A DNA stretch of 56,509 nucleotides. Origin: Saprospiraceae bacterium (GTDB lineage Bacteria > Bacteroidota > Bacteroidia > Chitinophagales > Saprospiraceae). The first letter of the stretch is position 1, and each line of letters starts with the position of its first letter. Positions 17,208-26,200 of this stretch are shown here, piece by piece. The stretch is from assembly GCA_022841745.1 (NCBI GenBank), contig JALHQW010000002.1, positions 1 through 56,509 of the forward strand, read 5' to 3'. The position numbers were made by a program, and so were the translations under genes. The notes under the pieces were generated by a model that worked only from the letters and a program-made list of their open reading frames with translations, had not been told where the DNA came from and made no database searches.

Positions 17208-17735
17208 TCAAGGCGGCGTCACCGCCCCATACTCCAACCGCAGCAGCCTCGCCTCGCCCCGCTTAGGTATCAACACGATGAACAGTTCATCGTAGTCCCC
17301 ATGCTGAAGGTCGGCAGGGCGTGGTTGCACGCCCAGCAGGTGGGCCGTCAGCGGTACGGTGTTGCTATGGCCTACCACCAGCACGGCTTCGCCTCGGTGT
17401 TCTTTTTTTATTCTTTTGGTAAAAATGGCGAGTTGGCTACTGTCCGGTTCGTAGCTGCGCACAGGGATGCCGAGCCTTTTGGCCAGCGGCTCAGCGGTGG
17501 AGCGGGTGCGGGCCTTGTCGGTGGAATAGATGGCCGTGATATTGGCATCGGCCAGCACCCTTGCCAGTTCGTTGGCCCTTGCCGTGCCGAGCGTCGGGTC
17601 GAGTTGGTCGAGGTCGCCCTGGCGGTCGGCATGGCGCACCAGCACGACGGTGGTAGGGTAGGGATGGAGGCAGCCCGACAGGAGCACCGAAAACATTGCC
17701 ACACTCCACATCCATGAAATTTTATTTTTATTCAT
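17208..17735 (-). CDS. histidine phosphatase-family lipoprotein
   Basis: A 175-residue protein of the histidine phosphatase (phosphoglycerate mutase-like) superfamily with a lipoprotein signal: hydrophobic segment and lipobox LLSGC, Cys22. The catalytic motif is LVRHADRQ with the nucleophile His35; a second catalytic His is His123 in VVGHSNTVP. The conserved Arg-rich segment YSTDKARTRSTAEPLA is present. The domain is short, like SixA-type phosphatases, and being lipid-anchored it should act in the periplasm or at the surface. The substrate is unknown. A start four codons upstream (17747) is equally possible. Confidence 0.85.
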   Translation of the reverse strand: MNKNKISWMWSVAMFSVLLSGCLHPYPTTVVLVRHADRQGDLDQLDPTLGTARANELARVLADANITAIYSTDKARTRSTAEPLAKRLGIPVRSYEPDSSQLAIFTKRIKKEHRGEAVLVVGHSNTVPLTAHLLGVQPRPADLQHGDYDELFIVLIPKRGEARLLRLEYGAVTPP

Positions 17736-17844
17736 CTTTTTATGCATTATTTTAAATTTTACGAAACTGCTTGTTAACTTTCGCCCTTGATGCTTCCCCA
17801 ATAGTTCACACTTAATTTTACTCACTACTTAAATCATTATCATT

Positions 17845-19707
17845 ATGGCGAAATTTTACCGATTCACCCTGCTCTTCTGTGCTGTCTGCATTACCCTGCA
17901 AGTAAGTGCACAACTGTCCATTGGCGGCAAGCCCGTCAGCTTCCTTTACCCATCCATTGCGGAGCGCACCGTACCCGTGGTTCAGATGCCTGATGTGGAT
18001 GTACCGGCCCTGCTCAAAGAAGACGAGGAGAACATGAACGGCATCGAAAAACCCTACCGTTTTGGTTTCGAGATGGCCGTGCAAATCAACCCGGAGAACG
18101 CCGGCGTGACAGACCTGCTACCCGGCGGCGATAAACTCTGGCGGGTGGCCATCACCTCGCCCGGTGCCAAATCCATCAACTTCATCTTTTCCAAGTACCT
18201 ACTGCCAGAAGGCGCACAGTTGTTCATCTACAACGCCGACAAGTCCGAAATCATCGGGGCGTTCACGGCGGCCAACAACCAGGAGGACGAGCAACTGGGC
18301 ACGACCCTCGTCTTTGGCGATATGGTCATCGTAGAGTATTACGAGCCACAGAACCCAGCCTTCCATGGCCAGGTAGAAATCGGCACGGTGGTTCATGGCT
18401 ACCGTTCGCTCGCCGAGCCTAATGCCACTGACGAGCGTGGTTTTGGCGCATCGGGTAGCTGTAATATCAACGTGAACTGCCCCCTTGGAACTGGCTGGGA
18501 AAGCCAGCGCAATTCGGTGGCCAAGATAGTGAACGGCGGCGATTGGTGTACGGGTGCCCTCATCGGCAACACGGGCGGCTCGCCCACCCCCTACTTCCTC
18601 ACCGCCAACCACTGCTACGCCAATAGTATCGGCACCTGGGTTTTTTGGTTCAACTACCAGTCCTCCTCCTGCTCCAATGGCTCAAACCCGCCCTACAACT
18701 CCATCAGCGGTTCGACCCTGAAGGCTCGCCGTGCCAACAGCGACTTCTGCCTCTTGCAACTCAGCAGTGCGCCTCCCGGCAGCTTCAGCCCCTACTACGC
18801 AGGTTGGGACAGGAGCGGTGCAGTGCCCACCAATTCCACGGGCATCCATCACCCCAGCGGCGACATCAAGAAGATTTCGAGGGACGACAACCCTGCCACC
18901 AACGGTAGCGCTGGCGGCTGGGGCGCCGACCACTGGCGGGTCTATTGGGACCAGGGCGTGACCGAGGGCGGTTCCTCCGGCTCCCCGCTCTTCGACCAGA
19001 ACCAGCGCATCGTCGGCCAGTTGCACGGCGGTGCATCTGCCTGCGGCAACAGCCCTGCGAACCTCTGGGACGAGTACGGCAAGGTGAGCGACTCGTGGAA
19101 CGGCAGCAGCGCCAACAAGCGCTTGCGTGACTGGCTCAATCCCGCCAACAACGTGACCACCATGGACGGCTACGTGCCCGCCACGCTGGCCATCGAGCCG
19201 ACCGGCGGCTCCAACGTGAACGTGGCTTCCAGCGAGGGCATCGAATTGTTCGATATCCTCTCTAGCGCTGGTGGTTGGAGGGCCGAAAGCCTTAGTCCTT
19301 GGGTTAAGGTCAACCGTGCCGACGACGGATTTGGCGAACTGGAGGTCAGCTACGCAGAGAACTCAGCCAGTGCCACCCGCAAGGGTATCGTGCGCCTGAC
19401 CAGCCCAAGTGGTGCACAGTCCGACGTGACCGTGACCCAGTTCGGCAAAGGTTCGAAGGCCGACCAGCCAACCCTGCGCCTTGCCACCCTCTTCCCCAAC
19501 CCGACGGCTGGCCTGACCACGGTGAAGCTGCTCAGCAAGGGCACCGCCAACGTGACCGTCTTTGATATGACTGGCCGTGCCGTGATGCAGTTACAAGGAG
19601 AGGGCCAGTTCAACCTCGACTTGAGCGGCCAAGCCAATGGCATCTACTACGTGCGCATCCAACTCAATGGGGAGGTGAGCACTGTGCGGTTGGCGGTTCA
19701 GCGTTAA
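17845..19707 (+). CDS. T9SS secreted trypsin-like serine endopeptidase
   Basis: A 620-residue secreted protease. Signal peptide to about residue 22 (LQVSAQ). A propeptide-like region (about 25-200) precedes a chymotrypsin-fold domain at about 215-420 with the triad His256 (FLTANHCYA), Asp300 (RANSDFCLLQL) and Ser378 (GGSSGSPLFDQ), plus paired cysteines as in lysyl endopeptidases. A BACON-like beta-sandwich follows at about 435-525 (GGWRAESLSPWVKVNRADDG, RLTSPSGAQSDVTVTQ). A T9SS type A sorting domain ends the protein (LATLFPNPTAGLTTV, VFDMTGRAVMQL, LSGQANGIYYVRIQLNG). It is expected outside the cell, degrading proteins. A clear terminator follows. Confidence 0.93.
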   Translation: MAKFYRFTLLFCAVCITLQVSAQLSIGGKPVSFLYPSIAERTVPVVQMPDVDVPALLKEDEENMNGIEKPYRFGFEMAVQINPENAGVTDLLPGGDKLWRVAITSPGAKSINFIFSKYLLPEGAQLFIYNADKSEIIGAFTAANNQEDEQLGTTLVFGDMVIVEYYEPQNPAFHGQVEIGTVVHGYRSLAEPNATDERGFGASGSCNINVNCPLGTGWESQRNSVAKIVNGGDWCTGALIGNTGGSPTPYFLTANHCYANSIGTWVFWFNYQSSSCSNGSNPPYNSISGSTLKARRANSDFCLLQLSSAPPGSFSPYYAGWDRSGAVPTNSTGIHHPSGDIKKISRDDNPATNGSAGGWGADHWRVYWDQGVTEGGSSGSPLFDQNQRIVGQLHGGASACGNSPANLWDEYGKVSDSWNGSSANKRLRDWLNPANNVTTMDGYVPATLAIEPTGGSNVNVASSEGIELFDILSSAGGWRAESLSPWVKVNRADDGFGELEVSYAENSASATRKGIVRLTSPSGAQSDVTVTQFGKGSKADQPTLRLATLFPNPTAGLTTVKLLSKGTANVTVFDMTGRAVMQLQGEGQFNLDLSGQANGIYYVRIQLNGEVSTVRLAVQR

Positions 19708-19738
19708 GTAGTTTTTTGTGTTTAAGTATAGAATGTCC

Positions 19739-19773
19739 ACGGCCAGCGCCCAGAGCTGGCCGTGTTTTTTTTT
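19739..19773 (+). terminator. rho-independent terminator after the endopeptidase gene
   Basis: Stem ACGGCCAGC (19739-19747) with GCTGGCCGT (19755-19763), a seven-base loop, then G and a run of nine T (19765-19773). It lies 31 bases after the stop codon. Confidence 0.9.
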
Positions 19774-19905
19774 GGAGCATGGTGACTGTGTCATTTTAGT
19801 TAATGGGGGCCATGTTTTTGAGCGAAGAAAGGGAAGGGCGGGGTGCCGTGAGGCGATGACTCGAAATCACCGTCTCAGTTCGCATTCACAATCATTGTTT
19901 CGGCT

Positions 19906-19913
19906 TACCTTTG
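19906..19913 (+). promoter_or_regulatory. TAnnTTTG -7 box for the mini-kinase gene
   Basis: TACCTTTG lies 21 bases before the ATG at 19935. A -33 TTTG is not clear, so this is a partial match. It supports ATG 19935 rather than the earlier TTG. Confidence 0.4.
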
Positions 19914-19934
19914 CTTGGCAGCGCAAATTCCAAT

Positions 19935-20456
19935 ATGTCAAAACGATATCCACGAACACTTTCGACGGGCGCAAACAATACCGTCATTGCCCTTTCCGAT
20001 ACGGAGGTTGGCAAGCTGTTCTTTGGCGATACCCGTTCCGATATTGGCTCGGAAGCTGAGAAGATGAAATTTGCCAATGCCGTGAACGGGTTGGTCGTCC
20101 GGTTCGTGCGCTTGGACGTGTTCGAGAACGACAGCGAGATGCTGGTGATGGAGCGCCTCTACCCCCTCGACTTCCGGGCCTACGAACAAGAAAAACGCCT
20201 GCTCTGGCTCGATGTCTTCGAGAATGAACTGACTCAACTCCACCGTGCTGGCTTCGTGCACCGTGACCTCCAGCGCCCTTCCAACATGCCCGGCATGTCC
20301 TACGACAATATCTTCCTCACCCCCAATGGACTCCGATTGATTGATGTGGGCATTTCTGCTTTGAAATCGCAGGTTGGCGAGCGGCTCTTTGAGCGGTTCG
20401 TTGAGCAGGAGCGGGCGGAGTTTGAGGTATTTAGGGAGTTCTTATTGGCGAGGTAA
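19935..20456 (+). CDS. mini protein-kinase-like protein
   Basis: A 173-residue protein with a reduced kinase fold. The catalytic loop is FVHRDLQRPSNMPGMSYDNIFL, with His109-Arg110-Asp111 and Asn125. The metal-binding aspartate is Asp137 in LRLIDVGI, the counterpart of DFG. Lys27 in EVGKLFFGD and the acidic residues of GSEAEKMKFANAV can play the ATP-anchoring Lys and Glu. LVMERLYPLDFRAYE resembles the hinge. This is shorter than a normal Ser/Thr kinase and lacks a large C-lobe, similar to Kdo/RIO-like or aminoglycoside-kinase-like small kinases. The insertion between HRD and Asn is unusual. The start is set at ATG 19935. It has its own promoter-like box and follows a terminator, so it is probably monocistronic. 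The substrate is unknown. Confidence 0.75.
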   Translation: MSKRYPRTLSTGANNTVIALSDTEVGKLFFGDTRSDIGSEAEKMKFANAVNGLVVRFVRLDVFENDSEMLVMERLYPLDFRAYEQEKRLLWLDVFENELTQLHRAGFVHRDLQRPSNMPGMSYDNIFLTPNGLRLIDVGISALKSQVGERLFERFVEQERAEFEVFREFLLAR

Positions 20457-20463
20457 CAAGCAT

Positions 20464-22893
20464 TTACAACCGCCTCCTCTCCTCACTCGCCCCCCCATCC
20501 CGCTGCCGCGCATCCCGCAGTTTCCGGTTTCCAAATTTCCCGCTCCACGTCATCATGAACACCCGCTCGGCTTGTAGGTAGCCCGCTTTTACGTAGAGGT
20601 TTTGGCTATCCTCACGGGTGGTTCCCTTGTAGTTGTTCGTCATGAAAATATCGTTGCAGTTCAGGCTCAGCTTGCCCCATTTCTCCCCAAAATCCTTGGA
20701 AAAACCGAGGTTCAAGTTGCCGTTCGGGCTGAACTTGGTCACGCCGTAGCGGTTGGCGGTGATGAAAAATGCGGAGAGGTCAACCGTGAATTGGTGGGGC
20801 AAGCGGAAACTGTGGTTCGAGTTGAAGCCGAGCAGGTAGGCGTCGTAGTTGAAGTCCACACCCTCTAATTCCACCAAGAAGCTTTGCCAGGCCACGAAGA
20901 CGTTGTTCTGCGTCTCGTACCATTTGGTGGGCTGCACGGCGAAATTGACCATGGCGTAGGCGGTCTGCGTTGAGCCGTTGTTCACGGGGTAGGTGATGTG
21001 CGAGTTGTTCACCACGTCCACGTCGGGTATGTCCCTCATGCTCTCGGTTTCCTTGTTGTACTCCACGGTCAGGTTGATGATTTTGTAGCGGTAATCCGCC
21101 CGGACGGCATGGACGAAGGCGGGCTGCAAGGACGGGTTGCCACCCTGCACGGTACTGGGGTCATAAAATATGAGGTAGGGCGCCAATTGCGTGAACCCGG
21201 GCCGGAATATGCGGCGGCTATAGGATAAATTTAGGCTCTGGTTTTCATTGATATTCCGCATTAAATAAACACTGGGAAACCACGAGCCATACTGCCTATC
21301 CACTACGTTTGGCTGGGCTTGTGAGCCGAGGTTGGTATTGGTAATTTCATACCTTAAACCTAGCTTCATGTCCATTTTGGCATTTAATTTAAAAGATAGG
21401 GTACTATATGCGGCGGCAATATCCTCCGTCAATTTAAACCGGGAAGTGAGCATGGAATCCGCCTGCCAGTCGCTGCCCTGCACCTGGTTTTCCACCCGCA
21501 CGTCGTTGTCGAAATTGGACTGGGCGAACTTCACCCCTGCCTCGAACTGTGTTTCTTTTTTAAAAGTCTGCGTATAGTCAGCCTTTGCCACCGCAATATT
21601 GATGGGCGTTTCCTTGTTCACCCGCAATTGTTGTTCGTTGCCCTTTTCGCCATTATTGAATTCGGTAAAATAGCGGTAATCACTGGGGTTGTCTATGAAA
21701 TAATCAATATAATCGGCGTCGAAACTCAGCGTCTGCTTATCATTGAATTTATGCTGCACATTAAAGTTTCCCGCCAGCGAGCGCCAATGGTTGACTTCAT
21801 TGGTAAACATGCGGGTCGTGCTGTCCAAGGCGCTGTTTGTTCGGTGCAGGATTTTGTTCTCGGCGGTCATGTCCCAGTAGCGGTCGAAAAAACTGCCCAG
21901 CACGCCGACGGTCGTTTTTTTGCTCACGTCAAAATCCGCCCCGAAGCGGGCGTTCTGCGTCCAGAGGTCGGGCGAGCGCACGCTGCGGCCATCCGTTTCG
22001 ATGAAGTCGCCGCCCCGTTGGATGCCCCGGTAGTTGGTGAACACCTGCGGATTGTGGTCGAACTGCATGGAATAATTGCCGAAGAGGTTCAGTTTGCCCT
22101 TGCGGAAATTCAGGTTCAGCCCCGTGCCGTACTTCTCAGCCCGGCCATAGCCGCCGTTCACGGAATAGCTACCGTTCAGGCCCGCATCTGCCGTTTTTTT
22201 CAGCACGATATTGATGACGCCAGCGCTGCCCTGCGCATCGAAACTGGCTGGTGGCGTGTGGATTAGTTCTATCCGTTCGATATTGTCCGCCAGTGTGCCT
22301 TCCAGCAGCGAGATGATGGCGTCCGGCGGCAGCGGGCTGATTTTCCCGTTTATCATGATGATGACCCCCTGCTTGCCGCTCATGCTGATGCTGTTCGATT
22401 GCTTGTTCACGAGCACCCCCGGCGAGCGTTGCAGCACTTGCAGGGCATTGCCCCCGGCATTCACGCTGCTGGCCGCCACGTTGATGTTCATTCGGTCAAT
22501 CTTTTGCTCGAAAAACGGTTTCTTGGCCACGACCTGCACCTCCTGCAATTGGGATGCTTCTTCTTGCAACACAATGGTTTCCAAGGACTTGCGCCCAGTG
22601 TTTTCCATTGTAAAAACGCCAGAAAGGTACTCGCTGAAACCGACCATCGTCACCCGCAGCAGATAATCCCCGCCGCTGATTTCATCGAGGCTGAATGTCC
22701 CGTCGTCATTGGTGACGTTCCCTTTTGCAAGGCTAGAATCGGCAGCATTTAATAATAAAACGGATGCGCCCGGCAGCGGCTGGTCAGTTGGATCGGTGAT
22801 TTCGCCTGTGAGTTGTGCTTGCGCAAACGAGCTGGGAAGGCAAAGAAAATTAAGGCCGAGCAGCAGCGCTGCGGCGAGGGTTTTTGATAACAT
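20464..22893 (-). CDS. outer membrane beta-barrel (TonB-dependent receptor-like) protein
   Basis: An 809-residue outer membrane protein. Signal peptide to about residue 26 (LPSSFAQAQ). A carboxypeptidase-regulatory domain at about 27-110 (LTGEITDPTDQPLPGASVLLL, GTFSLDEISGGDYLLRV) is followed by a plug domain at about 125-235 (LQVLQRSPGVLV, VIIMINGKISPLPPDAIISLLEG, IERIELIHTPPASFDAQGSAGVINIVLKK). The remainder is an outer-membrane beta-barrel of the OMP_b-brl_3 kind with the characteristic SYSRRIFRPGFTQLAPYLIFYDP and VQGGNPSLQPAFVHAV segments. The exported ligand is unknown, and no SusD-like partner is adjacent, so polysaccharide uptake is not indicated. It stops eight bases from the convergent mini-kinase gene. 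Confidence 0.9.
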   Translation of the reverse strand: MLSKTLAAALLLGLNFLCLPSSFAQAQLTGEITDPTDQPLPGASVLLLNAADSSLAKGNVTNDDGTFSLDEISGGDYLLRVTMVGFSEYLSGVFTMENTGRKSLETIVLQEEASQLQEVQVVAKKPFFEQKIDRMNINVAASSVNAGGNALQVLQRSPGVLVNKQSNSISMSGKQGVIIMINGKISPLPPDAIISLLEGTLADNIERIELIHTPPASFDAQGSAGVINIVLKKTADAGLNGSYSVNGGYGRAEKYGTGLNLNFRKGKLNLFGNYSMQFDHNPQVFTNYRGIQRGGDFIETDGRSVRSPDLWTQNARFGADFDVSKKTTVGVLGSFFDRYWDMTAENKILHRTNSALDSTTRMFTNEVNHWRSLAGNFNVQHKFNDKQTLSFDADYIDYFIDNPSDYRYFTEFNNGEKGNEQQLRVNKETPINIAVAKADYTQTFKKETQFEAGVKFAQSNFDNDVRVENQVQGSDWQADSMLTSRFKLTEDIAAAYSTLSFKLNAKMDMKLGLRYEITNTNLGSQAQPNVVDRQYGSWFPSVYLMRNINENQSLNLSYSRRIFRPGFTQLAPYLIFYDPSTVQGGNPSLQPAFVHAVRADYRYKIINLTVEYNKETESMRDIPDVDVVNNSHITYPVNNGSTQTAYAMVNFAVQPTKWYETQNNVFVAWQSFLVELEGVDFNYDAYLLGFNSNHSFRLPHQFTVDLSAFFITANRYGVTKFSPNGNLNLGFSKDFGEKWGKLSLNCNDIFMTNNYKGTTREDSQNLYVKAGYLQAERVFMMTWSGKFGNRKLRDARQRDGGASEERRRL

Positions 22894-22939
22894 GACAGTC
22901 GTATTTAGGTGATTTGCTTAATGGTTTGGTGGGTGTTTT

Positions 22940-22990
22940 TTGGTTTGATGGGTAATTTTGGTTTGATGGGTAATTTTTGGTTTGATGAGT
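22940..22990. repeat. short direct repeat TGGTTTGATGGGTAATTTT
   Basis: About 2.5 copies of an 18-19-base AT-rich unit in the region upstream of the beta-barrel gene. Confidence 0.75.
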
Positions 22991-23014
22991 TTAATTTGTG
23001 GATGTCGCGGTTTG

Positions 23015-23172
23015 CGTCGCTTTTGTCATTGCCGCAGGCAATCTGCGACGTCTCGGTTTGCGTCCCGCTGTGCGTCGCTTTTGTCATCCCGTAAGGAACT
23101 GTCCACGTCGTAAGGGAAGCCACGTTTGCCCGCACGACGTGGACGGTTTCATTCAGAATGACAAAAGCGACG
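23015..23172. repeat. MITE-like element with GTCGCTTTTGTCAT ends
   Basis: CGTCGCTTTTGTCAT appears directly at 23015 and 23073 and inverted at 23157-23172. An inner inverted repeat GTCCACGTCG (23101-23110) / CGACGTGGAC (23135-23144) also folds. The body resembles the element at 52771-52909, so these are two copies of one family. No coding frame is seen. Confidence 0.8.
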
Positions 23173-23177
23173 TGCGC

Positions 23178-23279
23178 CCCTCTCACCCTCTCACCCTCTC
23201 ACCCTCTCACCCTCTCACCCTCTCACCCTCTCACCCTCTCACCCTCTCACCCTCTCACCCTCTCACCCTCTCACCCTCT
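23178..23279. repeat. octamer tandem repeat ACCCTCTC, about 12.5 copies
   Basis: Perfect eight-base tandem repeat. It touches the stop codon (23278-23280) of the hybrid two-component gene, and on that gene's strand it reads GAGGGTGA over and over. Eight is not a multiple of three, so copy changes would shift any frame. A second octamer repeat touches the stop of the DDAH-like gene at 50638. Confidence 0.95.
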
Positions 23280-26200
23280 AATTCTCCACCCCCGCCAGCC
23301 TATCCCGCCACTCCACGGGCGTCATGCCGAACTCTTGCTTGAACACTCGCCCGAAATAGCCGGGGTCGTTGAAGCCGGAATCGAAGGCTACGGAGGTAAT
23401 GGTCAGGTGCTGGTTTTCGAGCAATTCCTTGGCCTTTGCCAAGCGGATATTTCGGATGAACTTCGTGGCCGAGCAGCCCGTCAGTGCCGACAGCTTGCGG
23501 TGCAGGTGCGAGTGGCTCATGCCGATTTCCTTGCAAAGACCCTCCACGTTGAACTCGGCGTCGTCCAAATGAGCCTCCACGGCACGGCGCACTTTCCGTA
23601 CGAAATAGTCTTCTGATTCCTTCATTTCAGGGGCAACGGGTGTGGTAAGTTTCAATGGGAAATGCTCCCCGCCAATGCCTGCCACACTGCGGTAGTGGCG
23701 CTGCAAACGGCGGCGGGTCTCCAGCAGGTTGCGGATTTGCAGCAGTAGCTCTTCCCGATGAAACGGCTTCGCCAGATAGGCATCTGCCCCTTGCTCCAGC
23801 CCCTCCAGGCGGCTCTCGAAGCCCACCTTCGCAGTGAGCATGATAACCGGGACGTGGCTGGTGCGTTCATCGTTTTTCAAAAAACGGCAAACCTCGTAGC
23901 CGTTCATCACGGGCATCATCACATCCGTCACTACGAGGTCAGGGATTTGCTGTGTGGCCAATTCGACGCCTTCTTGCCCGTTGACGGCGCTCACCACTCG
24001 GTAATTGCTTGAAAGACAAGTCTTTAGGTAGCTCATCACATCGGGGTTGTCCTCCATGAGCAGCAGCAAAGGCAGGGCGTTATCGTCACTATTCCTGTTT
24101 TCTACTCCGCCAATGTTTTCCCCCATTGGTAAAATTGTTAAAGGAGAAAGAGCAACTTGTAATTCCTCATCGGCAATTTGTTCCTTAGCCACATCCTCTT
24201 TTGGTTCAATGCTGACCTGAGCCCACAACTGCCTCCTCAATCCGCAATCCTTTGTCATTCCTGAAGGGAACCTAAATCCGCAATCCTTCATTGGCAGGCA
24301 AACCACAAACTCCGCCCCTTCCCCTCCTCTGCTTCGGGCCACAATCTCCCCGCCCATCAGCTTCACGAACTCCTTCGTCAGTGCCAGTCCGATGCCGCTG
24401 CCTTGGTACTGCGCCGAGTCCGTAGCTTGGAAAAATCGGTCGAAAATCTTCGGCAATTTCTCCGCCGGGATGCCGGGGCCAGTGTCCCGAACCTTGAGGA
24501 GCAGGGTAGGGGAGCCGCCCTGCGGGCTGGGTTGCTGCGCAACAGAGACATAGACATTTCCACCTGCTGGGGTAAACTTCAGGGCATTGGACAACAGGTT
24601 CGACAACACCCGTTGCAGCTTTTCGGCATCGTATTCCATCACCAATTCGTCGAGGTCGGAGAGGAAGTGCAGGCCAAGCTGCTTGTCCGTGGCCATGGAG
24701 TGGAAATTATTGGTCACAAATTTCAAATAGCCCACCACGTCGCCCTGCTGGAGGTTCAGGCGCTCGGCGCCGTTCTCCATTTTGGACAATTCCAGCATCT
24801 GGTTCACGAGGCCGAGGAGGTTTGTGCCGTTTCTTTGAATCAGTTCAAGCCCTTCCTCCATTTTCGCACTTTCCTGTGACTCGACTGCCGACTGCCGACT
24901 GCCGACTGCCAACTGTTCCGCCATTCCAAGTATAATCGTCAACGGCGTCCGAAACTCGTGCGTGATATTCGCAAACAAGCGATTCTTTGCATTGTCCAAT
25001 TCCTTCAATCGCAGCGTCTCCTGCCGCTCCATGCGGCGGTCGAGCAAGAAGCGGTAGGCCATGAATATTGCGCAAGCAACCATGAATGCGTACAGCGACC
25101 ACGCCCACCAGGTGAGCCACCAAGGCGGCGAAATGACCACTGTCACCGAGGTTTCCTTGCCCCAAACGCCGAAGCTGTTCGCCCCACGCACCCGGAACTG
25201 GTAGGTGCCCGGTGGCACTTTCACGTAGGTTGCCTTGAGGTCTTGCCCGGCCACCCGCCAGTCCTCGTCGAAGTTTTCGAGCTTGAATTCGAGGCGGTTG
25301 GCGTCGGGGTCGTTGAAATCGAGGGCGGAAAAACTGAAAGTGAACACGTTCTCGTCGTGCCTCAATTCCAAGGGCGTGAGCTGTCCCATTGCGGCATCGT
25401 AGCGGCTTTCGGGACCGTCGGCGTCGAGCAGTTCAAAGTCTGTGATGCGCACGGCGGGCGGCGTCAGGTTCATACTGTCGAGTTGGCGGGGGTCGAAAAA
25501 GTGCATCCCACTGCGCCCGCCGAGGTAGATTTCGCCCTGCTCGGTTTTGTAAATGGCGTCCTGCTCGAAGGGCAGCGCATGGAGGCCGCTCCCCACGCCA
25601 TAGGAAAACACGGTCTCTTTCACGGGGTCGAAGGCCAGCAGTTTATCGGACAGCACCCATAGCCGCCCATCGTTGTCCACCACCATTCCTTTTAGTCGGC
25701 TTCCCTTAAGGCCGAGGCGTTTTTGGTCAAAAAAATCGCATTTGCCAGATTCGGGGCTGAGTTTTATAAGGCCAGCGTCAAGGCAGACCCAGATATTTCC
25801 AGCCTTGTCCTGTGCGGGTGTACTTTGCCAAAGCTTGGTGTAGTCAGGGATGCCGTTGATTTGGTAACGGGCGAAAGTCTTGGTGGCGGGGTCGAAGCGG
25901 GTGATGAAAAACGGCGTATCGGCCTTGTCCTTGCCGCCACCCGTGACCCAGAGAAAGCCTTGCTCGTCCAAAAATAGCTTGCGTGCATAGTCATGCGGCA
26001 GGCTGTTTTCATTGCCTTTTTTGCTCCGCAATGCCGTAAAACGCTCCGTTTTTTTGTCGAAGAACACCAACCCATTACCGAAGGTGGCCAGCCAGAGATT
26101 CCCATTTTTGTCGGGCAGCACGTCCAGCAATGGTACATGGGGCAGGCTGTTGGGATTCGAGGGTTGGTGGACGAACCGCTTGGAAGTTTTTTTCTCAGGG

